Shown in pieces: positions 27,837-37,000 of a DNA stretch of 64,000 nt. This stretch comes from UBA1723 sp045629285 (GTDB lineage Bacteria > Bacteroidota > Bacteroidia > Bacteroidales > Paludibacteraceae). The notes below the pieces were generated by a model that made no database searches, was not told the DNA's origin, and saw nothing but the letters and a program-made list of their open reading frames with translations. The DNA is taken from positions 28,102 through 92,101 of the forward strand of contig JAZQQY010000012.1 of assembly GCA_045629285.1 (NCBI GenBank), written 5' to 3'. Position 1 is the first letter of the stretch. Each line of letters starts with the position of its first letter. A program made the translations under genes and the position numbers.

Positions 27837-29414
27837 ATGGCGAAGAAAGCTCAAAATACACCTGTGGAGAAATCCATTGAAGACCGCATTTGGGAAAGTG
27901 CGAACAAACTTCGTGGCAGTTTGGATGCCAGCGAATACCGTAATGTTGTGCTTGGGCTGATATTCCTGAAATATATCTCCGACTGTTTCGACCACCGCTA
28001 TCAAGAACTAGTGGAGGAAGGCGAAGGTTTTGAGGAAGACAGAGACGAATATACTGCCTACCATATTTTCTGGGTGCCAGCTGCAGCCAGATGGGCTGTG
28101 ATTGCTGACGACGCTCACAATGCTTCCAACGGCAAAACTATCGACACTGCGATGGAAGCCATAGAGAAAGAGAACCCACGTCTAAAGAATATCCTACCTA
28201 AAAACTATGCCCGTGAGGAGATTGATAAAATCCGATTGGGTGAGGTTATTGATGTGTTCAACAACGTCCAGATGTACTCTCACGGTGATGAGATGGATAT
28301 TTTCGGACGTGTCTACGAATATTGCTTAGGTCAGTTCGCTTCTGAGATGAAGCAGAAAGGTGGTGAATTCTACACTCCTTCTTGTATAGTCAGAACTCTT
28401 GTGGAAGTGCTACAGCCATTCGACGGTCGTGTCTACGACGGTGCGTGTGGCTCTGCAGGTATGTTTGTGCAGAGTGCTAAGTTTGTGCAGCAGCACAGCG
28501 GAACACTCCACAATATTTCCGTTTTCGGTCAGGAATTCAATGCCAACACATGGAAAATGGCTCAGATGAACTTGGCTATCCGTGGTATTGATGGAGACCT
28601 CGGTCCTAGTTGGGGCGACACTTTTATGAGCGACTATCATGCAGACAAGAAATTCGACTACTGTCTGATGAACCCGCCTTTCAACCAGAGTGATTGGGGA
28701 GCAGAACGACTTGCTGAGGATGTGCGCTGGAAGTACGGTCTACCACCTGCAAGCAATGCCAACTTTGCTTGGATTCAGCACATGATACACCACATGTCGC
28801 CCAAAGGACGCATAGGATTGGTTCTTGCCAATGGTTCGCTTAGTTCTCAGAGTGGCGGTGAGGGTGATATAAGAAAGAAGATTGTGGAAGACGATTTGGT
28901 GGAGGGCATCGTCGCCCTACCAGGACAGTTGTTCTTCTCCGTTCAAATTCCAGTCTGCCTATGGTTTTTCAATAAGAAGAAAAAGCAGAATGGCAAGGTG
29001 CTCTTCATTGATGCCCGAAACATGGGCTACATGGTAGATCGCACGCATAAAGAGTTGAGCGACGACGAATGCCGATACGACAATATCAAGAAAGAGGATA
29101 AGCCTTGGAAAGACGTCGCACCAGAAGAATGCGACGTGCAGAAGATCGCTTCCACATTCCGTGCTTTTGAGGAAGGAACATTGGAAGACCAGAAAGGTTT
29201 TTGTGCTGTGGTGGATTTAAAGGAGATTGAAAAACAAGACTTTATCCTTACTCCAGGTCGTTATGTTGGTATAGCAGAAGCTGAAGACGACGGAATTCCT
29301 TTCGCCGAGAAGATGGCTACAGCCACAGCTGAACTTAGTGAGTTGCTAAGCAAAGGTCATGACCTAGAGGCTGAGATTCGCAAACAGTTAAAATCAATCG
29401 GTTGGGAGATATAA
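27837..29414 (+). CDS. hsdM: Type I restriction-modification system methyltransferase subunit
   Basis: A 525-residue N6-adenine methyltransferase subunit. The N-terminal helical domain (ESANKLRGSLDASEYRNVV) is followed by the AdoMet-binding motif VYDGACGSAGMF near residue 198. The catalytic NPPF lies in CLMNPPFNQSDWG near residue 279. It is the first gene of an hsdM-fic-hsdS-mrr-hsdR operon with very short gaps. With HsdS it methylates the host target sequence. Confidence 0.96.
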   Translation: MAKKAQNTPVEKSIEDRIWESANKLRGSLDASEYRNVVLGLIFLKYISDCFDHRYQELVEEGEGFEEDRDEYTAYHIFWVPAAARWAVIADDAHNASNGKTIDTAMEAIEKENPRLKNILPKNYAREEIDKIRLGEVIDVFNNVQMYSHGDEMDIFGRVYEYCLGQFASEMKQKGGEFYTPSCIVRTLVEVLQPFDGRVYDGACGSAGMFVQSAKFVQQHSGTLHNISVFGQEFNANTWKMAQMNLAIRGIDGDLGPSWGDTFMSDYHADKKFDYCLMNPPFNQSDWGAERLAEDVRWKYGLPPASNANFAWIQHMIHHMSPKGRIGLVLANGSLSSQSGGEGDIRKKIVEDDLVEGIVALPGQLFFSVQIPVCLWFFNKKKKQNGKVLFIDARNMGYMVDRTHKELSDDECRYDNIKKEDKPWKDVAPEECDVQKIASTFRAFEEGTLEDQKGFCAVVDLKEIEKQDFILTPGRYVGIAEAEDDGIPFAEKMATATAELSELLSKGHDLEAEIRKQLKSIGWEI

Positions 29415-29418
29415 CGGT

Positions 29419-30321
29419 ATGACAGATACTAAAGTTTCTATCCGCTTTTTCGAAGACAGAGAAGTACGCGCTATTTGGGATGACGAAAATTCCAAATGGT
29501 GGTTTTCTGTGCTTGATGTCGTGGGAGTCTTAAACCAACAAGACGACTATGAAAAGAGCAGAAACTACTGGAAGTATTTGAAAACCAAACTAAAGAAAGA
29601 GAATAACGAACTGGTTAGTGTCACTAACCAGTTGAAAATAGTAGCCCCAGATGGGAAAAAGCGTTTGACCGATGTGCTCGACAGCGATGGAGTTATCCGT
29701 TTGGCTAAAAATTTTCCAAACAACCGTGCCACCAAGTTTCTCGACTGGTTTACATATAGCGACACCAGCGTCGACGGGCAAAGCAAGAAGAAAGCGTATA
29801 CCTTGTTTGAGAGTGGTTTGATAGAAACAATTGGTGTTGGCACCATAACTGGTTTGCAGCAAATACACGCTTATCTATTTGGTGGGTTATATGATTTTGC
29901 GGGTAAAATCAGAACCGTGAATATAGCAAAAGGCGGATTTCAATTTGCGATGGCTCATTTTCTGCCTCAAACATTATCACAGATTGAGCAAATGCCAGAA
30001 GACACATTTGATGCCATTGTCGACAAATATGTAGAGATGAACATTGCCCATCCTTTTCGTGAAGGCAATGGACGCACCACACGTATTTGGTTGGATTTGA
30101 TGCTGAAAAAAAATCTGCAGAAGTGTGTGGATTGGAGTCAAATAGATAAAAAGCAATATTTAGATGCCATGACACACAGTGTTGCAAACGCCAGAATTAT
30201 AAAATCACTGTTGCAGTCTGCCCTAACCGACCGCATCGCCGACCGTGAAATGTTTATGAAGGGCATCGACTATTCCTACTATTACGAGGAGCAGGACGAA
30301 ACTATTATTGAGGAGGAATAG
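29419..30321 (+). CDS. BRO-N and Fic fusion protein inside the hsd operon
   Basis: A 300-residue fusion. Residues 1-115 look like a phage BRO-N/antirepressor domain (VRAIWDDENSKWWFSVLDVV and GVIRLAKNFPNNRATKFLDW). Residues 125-265 form a Fic domain with the intact catalytic motif HPFREGNGRT at about 211. An upstream FGGLYDFAGKIRTVNI matches the substrate flap. Fic enzymes transfer AMP or other groups to target proteins. It lies 4 bases after hsdM and 2 bases before hsdS, so it is co-translated with them. Its role in the restriction system is unknown. Confidence 0.88.
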   Translation: MTDTKVSIRFFEDREVRAIWDDENSKWWFSVLDVVGVLNQQDDYEKSRNYWKYLKTKLKKENNELVSVTNQLKIVAPDGKKRLTDVLDSDGVIRLAKNFPNNRATKFLDWFTYSDTSVDGQSKKKAYTLFESGLIETIGVGTITGLQQIHAYLFGGLYDFAGKIRTVNIAKGGFQFAMAHFLPQTLSQIEQMPEDTFDAIVDKYVEMNIAHPFREGNGRTTRIWLDLMLKKNLQKCVDWSQIDKKQYLDAMTHSVANARIIKSLLQSALTDRIADREMFMKGIDYSYYYEEQDETIIEEE

Positions 30322-30323
30322 GT

Positions 30324-31490
30324 ATGAGTGAATGGAAAGAATATAAGTTAGGAGAACTGGTAGAAACTCTTGACAATCAAAGAATTCCTTTATCATCAAT
30401 GGAAAGAGCTCAAAGAAAAGGAATTTATCGATATTATGGAGCACAAGGGGTAATTGACTATATAGACAGTTATATTTTTGATGGGAAATATATGCTTGTT
30501 GCTGAAGATGGGAACAACATCAAAGAAAGAAAAGAAAATATTGCTCTAATAGCAGAAGGTAAATATTGGGTAAACAATCACGCTCACATATTGAAATCAA
30601 ATGGCAAATGTGATTTAGATTTAGTCTGTTATATAATAAATCAAATGGATATTTCTGGATTTGTTACAGGAACAGCTCAACCTAAATTGAATCAGGCAAA
30701 TTTGATGAAATTACCTCTATATTTGCCCGACCTCCCTACTCAGCAACGTATTGCCTCTATCCTATCATCTTTAGATGCCAAGATAGAGAACAACAACAAA
30801 ATCAATGCGAAGCTGGAGGAGATAGCACAAAACTTGTTCAAGGAGTGGTTTGTGGATTTCGGTCCTTTCAAAAATGGCAAGTTTGTGGAGAGCGAACTTG
30901 GTTTGATTCCTGAAGGTTGGAGAGTGGGAACATTAGACGAACTTACATCTTTAATCAGCAGAGGTGTAGCTCCCAAATACGATGATGATTCAGACGAAAT
31001 CATTTTGGGACAAACATGTGTTAGGAATAATCTTGTAACATTAAATAGAGCACGTAAACACAAGCCCAAAGTTAAAAATGAAAAATGGGTTCAGTATGGA
31101 GACGTTCTCATTAACTCTACGGGAATTGGTTCATTAGGAAGAGTTGGTCAAGTCTACTTTAACAAAAACAACATAGCCATTGACACACATCTAACCATAG
31201 TTAGACCATCTTGTGAATTATACCGATGGTACGTCGGAAGGAATTTGTTAAGCAGGCAAGATGAGATTGAAAATATGGCAGTTGGAAGCACTGGGCAAAC
31301 AGAACTTCCTAGAGAAAGCGTTAAATCAATGAAATTGTTGATTCCCAAAGATGAAATAATGAAAAGATTTAATGGATTAATTGAACCTATTAATTTACAA
31401 ATGGAGACATCAATACAAGAAAACCAACGTCTTTCAACCCTTCGTGACACACTTCTACCAAAGTTGATGTCGGGAGAGATTGAGGTATAA
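30324..31490 (+). CDS. hsdS: Type I restriction specificity subunit
   Basis: A 388-residue specificity subunit with two target-recognition domains. Each is followed by a conserved helical spacer: LPTQQRIASILSSLDAKIEN after the first, and PINLQMETSIQENQRLSTLR with LLPKLMSGEIEV at the end. The second domain opens with EGWRVGTLDELTSLISRG. The AT-rich domains vary in composition from the neighbouring genes, as usual for hsdS. Confidence 0.95.
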   Translation: MSEWKEYKLGELVETLDNQRIPLSSMERAQRKGIYRYYGAQGVIDYIDSYIFDGKYMLVAEDGNNIKERKENIALIAEGKYWVNNHAHILKSNGKCDLDLVCYIINQMDISGFVTGTAQPKLNQANLMKLPLYLPDLPTQQRIASILSSLDAKIENNNKINAKLEEIAQNLFKEWFVDFGPFKNGKFVESELGLIPEGWRVGTLDELTSLISRGVAPKYDDDSDEIILGQTCVRNNLVTLNRARKHKPKVKNEKWVQYGDVLINSTGIGSLGRVGQVYFNKNNIAIDTHLTIVRPSCELYRWYVGRNLLSRQDEIENMAVGSTGQTELPRESVKSMKLLIPKDEIMKRFNGLIEPINLQMETSIQENQRLSTLRDTLLPKLMSGEIEV

Positions 31491-31503
31491 TATCTTTAGA
31501 AAT

Positions 31504-32550
31504 ATGAAACAATATAATCGCATAATGCTCGGAAGAAAAAGTTGTTTTGCAGAAGACTGTCGAAACAACAGCTATATTGGAGCAAACTTTGAAATAAAGG
31601 AAAACATTGCCGATAGGCTATATGACAACTGGAAACAGTTCAATGAGGAAGTCATACCAGTATGGATGGCAAGTAATCCTGATAGAAGCAAGGTTGCTGC
31701 TGGTTTGTCATGCGGTTATTTATGGACAATATGCAAGGGATTAAAGATAGGTGATGTTGTTTTATGTCCAGATGGGAAAGGCTATTATTACGTCGGAACT
31801 ATAACAAGTGATTATTATTATGTGGAAGGAGCAGACCTTCAACATAGGCGTAATGTAAATTGGTCCGACAAACTAATTGCCCGTACTGATATGAGCGAAC
31901 GCTTACGAAACAGCACAGGCAGTATTGGCACATGTAGCGACTGCACAAAATATGCCACAGAAATAGAAGAACTTCTTTTAGGTGCTAAAAAAAGCACAGG
32001 CTCTCCTCTTGAGGATGATGGGACTGGTGAAATAGAACAAGACCAAGACCCTGAAGAATTAATGAAAGAGACACACATGCAACTCAAGAACACACTGGTT
32101 GACCAAATTCTTGATTACATCATCACATTGACTCCATTGCAGTTTGAAAAACTTGTGCTCAATCTTCTTACTAAAATGGGATATGGAGAAGCTATCCACA
32201 CAGGACAGAGCGGAGATGAAGGTATTGATGGAATTATCGAGGAGGACAAACTAGGCATAGATGAGATTCATATTCAAGCCAAGCGTTATAAAATCGGTAA
32301 TAATATCAGCCGTGATACATTACAGGCTTTTGTTGGTGCTTTAGCTGGTCAAAATGCACATAAAGGAGTTTTCATCACCACATCAGACTTTACAAAACAA
32401 GCACAAGAATATAAGCCCAATGGTGTGAAAATCGTCAAGATAAATGGAGTACGACTTGCCAAACTAATGATAGAGTACAATCTAGGAGTTAGGACAAAAG
32501 AGGTGTATGAAGTCAAAGAAATGGACAAGAGTTTCTTTGAGCAATTCTAA
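31504..32550 (+). CDS. Mrr-family restriction endonuclease-like protein
   Basis: A 348-residue protein. The N-terminal part (KGLKIGDVVLCPDGKGYYYV, then EGADLQHRRNVNW) looks like a small beta-barrel reader domain found in Mrr/McrB-type proteins. The C-terminal Mrr_cat nuclease domain has LTPLQFEKLVLNLLTKMGYG, GDEGIDGI and IHIQAKRYK, the D-Q-x-K type active site. ATG at 31504 lies 13 bases after hsdS. It could be a modification-dependent nuclease added to the type I operon. Confidence 0.85.
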   Translation: MKQYNRIMLGRKSCFAEDCRNNSYIGANFEIKENIADRLYDNWKQFNEEVIPVWMASNPDRSKVAAGLSCGYLWTICKGLKIGDVVLCPDGKGYYYVGTITSDYYYVEGADLQHRRNVNWSDKLIARTDMSERLRNSTGSIGTCSDCTKYATEIEELLLGAKKSTGSPLEDDGTGEIEQDQDPEELMKETHMQLKNTLVDQILDYIITLTPLQFEKLVLNLLTKMGYGEAIHTGQSGDEGIDGIIEEDKLGIDEIHIQAKRYKIGNNISRDTLQAFVGALAGQNAHKGVFITTSDFTKQAQEYKPNGVKIVKINGVRLAKLMIEYNLGVRTKEVYEVKEMDKSFFEQF

Positions 32551-32563
32551 ATTGTAATTCTTT

Positions 32564-35500
32564 ATGGATAAATTTATTGAGGCAGACTACGAACAGGCTC
32601 TTATTGAACTGTTTCAAAATTTGGGATACGAATATGTGTATGGTCCAGATTTGACGAATCGTGATTACAGCAATCCTCTTCTGGATGATGTGACTGAATC
32701 GTCGTTGTCTCATATCAACAAACAACTGCCAGCTGGCGCTATCAAAGAGGCTTTGCGTAAGCTGAAACAGATTGAAGGCGCTAATCTGACAGAACGTAAT
32801 TTCAAATTCACTCAGTTGATGCAGAATGGTATAGAGGTTAGCTATAGCAACGCTCAGCATGAGACGAAATACGATATCGTAAAACTCGTTGATTACGAAT
32901 CCCCAAAGAACAATACTTTTCAGATAATAAACCAATTCACCGTGAAGGGCGACGATACTAAACGCCCTGATATGGTGGTTATGATAAATGGTCTGCCTTT
33001 AGTGGTGATTGAATTGAAATCGCCAAGCAGAAAGGAGACCGACGCTAGTGAAGCCTATCTTCAGCTTCGAAACTATATGAAGATTATCCCCGACCTTTTC
33101 ACTTTCAACGCTTTCTCTGTGATGAGTGATATGGCGGAGACTAAAATAGGCACTATCACTGCCAATGAAGACCGTTATATGTCGTGGAAGCAGCCCGACG
33201 GCAAGGTTGCCGACTACGATACAATCTTCACCAACGTCTTCACTCCCGACGTCTTCCTGAAGATTTTAAAGAATTATATTCTTTGGGATGAGAACGGAAT
33301 TGACAGCAAAAAGATTCTGTCTGGCTACCATCAGTTCTATGCGGTGGAAAAGGCTTCTGTGAGAGCAGAGCAGGCTGTAACCGGAAACGGTCAGATTGGT
33401 GTGTTCTGGCACACTCAGGGTTCAGGAAAGAGTCTGAGCATGGTAATGTTCGCCCACCATCCTGTAATACAAAAGATGAACGCCACTATCGTCGTCATCA
33501 CAGACAGAAACGACCTTGACGACCAGCTGTTCGGACAGTTCAGCCGTACAAAGACATTCTTGCGTCAGACTGCCGTGCAAGCCACAGATAGAAATAATCT
33601 TCGTGAGCTTCTGAAAAACAGAGTGAGTGGAGGAATCATCTTCACTACAATGCAGAAGTTTGAGGAGTACGATTCTCCTTTGAGCGACAGAAAGAATATT
33701 ATCGTAATGACAGACGAGGCTCATCGTGGTCAGTACGGAATGGAAGAGAAGGTCGACAAGGATGGACGTGTGCATATCGGCACAGCAAGAAAAATCCGTA
33801 ATTCCCTTCCAAACGCATCCTTCGTAGGATTTACTGGAACTCCCATTTCAGACAAAGACCGAGACACACAGGAAGTCTTCGGAGACTATATTGATATCTA
33901 TGATATGACTCAGGCTGTGGAAGACGGTGCTACAATGCCAGTCTACTACGAGAGCCGAGTGATAAAACTGAAGCTCGACGAGGAGGTTCTGAAGAAGATA
34001 GACGACGAGTACGACCAGCTTCGTGAGGAAGGTGCAAGCGAGACTGACATAGAGCAGAACAAGAAAGAGATGAGCCACATGGATGCGTTGTTGGGAACAA
34101 GAGACACCATCAACTCCCTTGTGGACGATATTCTAAAGCACTACGAAGACAACCGTCAGCAGGTCTGTGGAGGAAAAGCTATGATTGTAGCCTACTCTCG
34201 CCCGATTGCCATGAAGATTTACGAACGAATCTTAGAATTACGTTCCGACTGGACTGAGAAGGTGAAGGTGGTAATGACAAGTGGAAATCAGGACCCAGAG
34301 GAGTGGCAGGATATAATTGGAAGCAAAGCCTACAAGAAAGAGTTGGCCGCTAAATTCAAAGACGTAAACAGCGAATTAAAAATCGTTATCGTCGTCGACA
34401 TGTGGCTGACAGGCTTTGATGTACCGTCGCTAGCGACAATGTACGTCTACAAACCGATGAAAGGACACAATCTAATGCAGGCAATCGCTCGTGTGAACAG
34501 AGTGTTCCCAGAGAAATCGGGAGGTTTAATCGTGGATTATGTAGGAATCGCAGCCGCACTTCGTAAGGCGATGAACGTATACACCAACCGTGACCGTAAG
34601 CGATTCTCCAATAATGACATCAAAGATACAGCATACAACAAGTTCAAAGAGCACATGCAAATCTGCAAGGATATGCTCCACGGATTTGAGTTCAGTGATT
34701 TCCAGACTACCAACAATGCTGGCAGAGCCAAGTTGATTCAAGGAGGAGTAAACTTCCTGATGGCAACGGACAAAGAGGCTGAAATGAATATCTTCCTAAC
34801 GAACGCATCGTTGCTAAACAGTAGCGTCACTCTTTGTCGCTCATTGTTGAATGAAGCAGAACGTTACGACGCAGCCTATATGGAATCAGTCAGAATCCTC
34901 ATCTACCGAATCATTAAACCAGGCAAAGTATCGAAGAAGCAGATTAACGAGCGTATCTCAGCCCTACTACAGCAGAGCGTAAAGAACGACGGTGTAGTAA
35001 GTCTGTTCGACCAGAAAACAGAGTTCAGCCTATTCGACGAGAAATTCGTGGAGGAGGTAAAGAACATGAAGGAGAAGAACATCGCAGCACAACTATTGGC
35101 AAAACTGTTGAGAGGCAAAGTCACTGCGATGAGTGAAATGAATATTGTGCAGGGAGAGAGTTTCAGCAAGATGCTTGAAGATACGTTATCACGCTATCTA
35201 AAAGGCTTAATCAACAACGAGGAGGTGATCAAAGAGTTGTTGAAGATGGCAGAAGAGATATCTCAGGCACAAAAGGCAGGAGAAGAACTAGGTTTGACTC
35301 CAGAAGAGAAAGCATTCTACGATGCCCTTACAAGACCACAGGCAGTCAAAGATTTCTACGAAAACACAGAATTGGTAGCGATGACAAAGGAACTGACAGA
35401 AATGCTCCGCAACAACAACACTATCGACTGGTATCGTAGAGAATCAGAGAGAGCGAACATGCGTCGCCTTGTAAAGCGACTATTGAAGAAATACAAATAC

Positions 35501-35575
35501 CCACCTGAAGTGGCTGAGGATGCCATGAACGATGTGTTGAGACAGTGTGAGCAGTGGGTGGATAATAATAACTAA
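32564..35575 (+). CDS. hsdR: Type I restriction endonuclease subunit
   Basis: A 1003-residue translocase-nuclease. The N-terminal PD-(D/E)XK nuclease is visible as KRPDMVVMINGLPLVVIELK (about 131-150). The helicase has Walker A HTQGSGKSLSMVMF near residue 284, the DEAH box MTDEAHRGQYG near 384 and FVGFTGTP near 424. The C-terminal part is helical. All catalytic motifs are intact, so the system is probably active. Confidence 0.96.
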   Translation: MDKFIEADYEQALIELFQNLGYEYVYGPDLTNRDYSNPLLDDVTESSLSHINKQLPAGAIKEALRKLKQIEGANLTERNFKFTQLMQNGIEVSYSNAQHETKYDIVKLVDYESPKNNTFQIINQFTVKGDDTKRPDMVVMINGLPLVVIELKSPSRKETDASEAYLQLRNYMKIIPDLFTFNAFSVMSDMAETKIGTITANEDRYMSWKQPDGKVADYDTIFTNVFTPDVFLKILKNYILWDENGIDSKKILSGYHQFYAVEKASVRAEQAVTGNGQIGVFWHTQGSGKSLSMVMFAHHPVIQKMNATIVVITDRNDLDDQLFGQFSRTKTFLRQTAVQATDRNNLRELLKNRVSGGIIFTTMQKFEEYDSPLSDRKNIIVMTDEAHRGQYGMEEKVDKDGRVHIGTARKIRNSLPNASFVGFTGTPISDKDRDTQEVFGDYIDIYDMTQAVEDGATMPVYYESRVIKLKLDEEVLKKIDDEYDQLREEGASETDIEQNKKEMSHMDALLGTRDTINSLVDDILKHYEDNRQQVCGGKAMIVAYSRPIAMKIYERILELRSDWTEKVKVVMTSGNQDPEEWQDIIGSKAYKKELAAKFKDVNSELKIVIVVDMWLTGFDVPSLATMYVYKPMKGHNLMQAIARVNRVFPEKSGGLIVDYVGIAAALRKAMNVYTNRDRKRFSNNDIKDTAYNKFKEHMQICKDMLHGFEFSDFQTTNNAGRAKLIQGGVNFLMATDKEAEMNIFLTNASLLNSSVTLCRSLLNEAERYDAAYMESVRILIYRIIKPGKVSKKQINERISALLQQSVKNDGVVSLFDQKTEFSLFDEKFVEEVKNMKEKNIAAQLLAKLLRGKVTAMSEMNIVQGESFSKMLEDTLSRYLKGLINNEEVIKELLKMAEEISQAQKAGEELGLTPEEKAFYDALTRPQAVKDFYENTELVAMTKELTEMLRNNNTIDWYRRESERANMRRLVKRLLKKYKYPPEVAEDAMNDVLRQCEQWVDNNN

Positions 35576-35699
35576 GACCAAGGTACTCCCCCTCACCCCA
35601 CGATCTTCCACTCGTCGACGGTTATCTTCTCGGAAGAGATATTTATTCCACACTTCACCACTCGCCTGCCATTTGCCTGGTCGGCGTATGTTCCTCTCC

Positions 35700-36641
35700 T
35701 CACTCAAAAAATCCTGGTTCTTTTAGGTATTTCTTTGCTGTCTCGAATGGAATTGTAAAATGGGGCTGTCCATAGGCATAAGCGGCAATCTCATATTGTC
35801 CGTAATGAATTTCCAACCCCTCCTTACTGAAATATGGATTACAAGAAGGCAATGATATAAGATTAAAATCCTCATCGAATAGACAACCATTTAATTCTTC
35901 GTCTGTTAATATTTTATCGTCTCCAAAATACTTTTTTAATCCATCTTTAATGAGTGACATGAGCTCCGGTGTCTTTCCTCCGAACATATCCCATGTCAAC
36001 TTTTCTCCATCGGATTTTCGGAAAGTTGCACTATTCATGCCCATATAACCATGCGCCCCTCCTCCATAACCTTCGATCGAACCTAGATATGTTATGTAAT
36101 AATCGGTTGTATTATCTATTCTGATATCTGTATTATTGTAATATTCGGGAGAAACTTCTTCAGGATGAGTCACTATCAAATCATCATATTGGGAGTTGAC
36201 ATAATAACCGAGCATTTCTCTTTGATCGTCAAACTTTTCCTTTCCTAATATACTATTAATGTATGTCTTAATGTTATTTTTTAGATTTTCATTGCCTTTT
36301 ATTGGGAAATCGGCAGTTATGACACATTTAACAGCTTTGCCCAACATTGCAACGGATTCAGTCACGTAAACAAATGATTCATCGATCACAACCTCTGAAT
36401 TATCATTAAAAACTATGCGTGGCTTTGGTTCTATCTCTGTCTCTATGTAGACGTCTTCATCTTCTTCAATCTTCGTTGTTTCATCCAAACCTATATAGGA
36501 AATTGCTCTATTCTTAATTATGTAGGTTTCATTGGAATCCGCATCCTGAACATCATTCGATAGATTTTCCATTTTGGTTTCAGAAGAGCCACATGAAATC
36601 AAAAATGCAACTGAAGCTATTATAAGAAAAATTTTATTCAT
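35700..36641 (-). CDS. Lipoprotein with DUF4163/DUF3298 (RsiV-like) domain
   Basis: A 313-residue lipoprotein with a signal peptide and lipobox (FLISCGSS, Cys at about 17). The C-terminal domain contains YITYLGSIEGYGGGAHGYMG and LTWDMFGGKTPELMSLIKDG, typical of DUF3298 proteins such as the extracellular part of RsiV. No transmembrane anti-sigma segment or sigma gene is nearby. It is on the opposite strand to its neighbours and faces hsdR. Confidence 0.8.
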   Translation of the reverse strand: MNKIFLIIASVAFLISCGSSETKMENLSNDVQDADSNETYIIKNRAISYIGLDETTKIEEDEDVYIETEIEPKPRIVFNDNSEVVIDESFVYVTESVAMLGKAVKCVITADFPIKGNENLKNNIKTYINSILGKEKFDDQREMLGYYVNSQYDDLIVTHPEEVSPEYYNNTDIRIDNTTDYYITYLGSIEGYGGGAHGYMGMNSATFRKSDGEKLTWDMFGGKTPELMSLIKDGLKKYFGDDKILTDEELNGCLFDEDFNLISLPSCNPYFSKEGLEIHYGQYEIAAYAYGQPHFTIPFETAKKYLKEPGFFE

Positions 36642-36731
36642 ATTTTGATTTAAATAAGCTTAATACCGCAAAGATAATAAAATCCAAGCAACCCAAATTC
36701 TTCCACCGCTCATTTCCTCCCCAAATGTGCA

Positions 36732-36973
36732 ATGGCGAAAATTTGAACATTGATGGCGAAAATTTGAAAAACCGTTGAAAGTTTAAGGCTAATAGGACAG
36801 ATAAATAAGAATTCTGTAGAAACACTCAAAAAAATGACGTTTATTCCAAAAAAACATCAGAAAAAGCTTTTTTTGTAAATTTGAAAGAGTAAGTTTGCAA
36901 CGTCGCTATAAGAAAATTTGAATAGTCTAAAGGAAATATAGGACATAATCAAAAACTAGGCGAAAATTTGAAC
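36732..36973. repeat. Direct repeats of GGCGAAAATTTGAA in an intergenic region
   Basis: ATGGCGAAAATTTGAA occurs at 36732-36747 and 36753-36768 (21-bp spacing). GGCGAAAATTTGAA recurs at 36959-36972, and a weaker match lies near 36910. Two -7 boxes (TAAATTTG at 36876-36883 and TAAGTTTG at 36890-36897) lie between. The repeats could be binding sites for a regulator of the downstream oxidoreductase. The 359-bp gap holds no gene. Confidence 0.55.
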
Positions 36974-37000
36974 AAACGCATACTGACATCAGCACAAATA

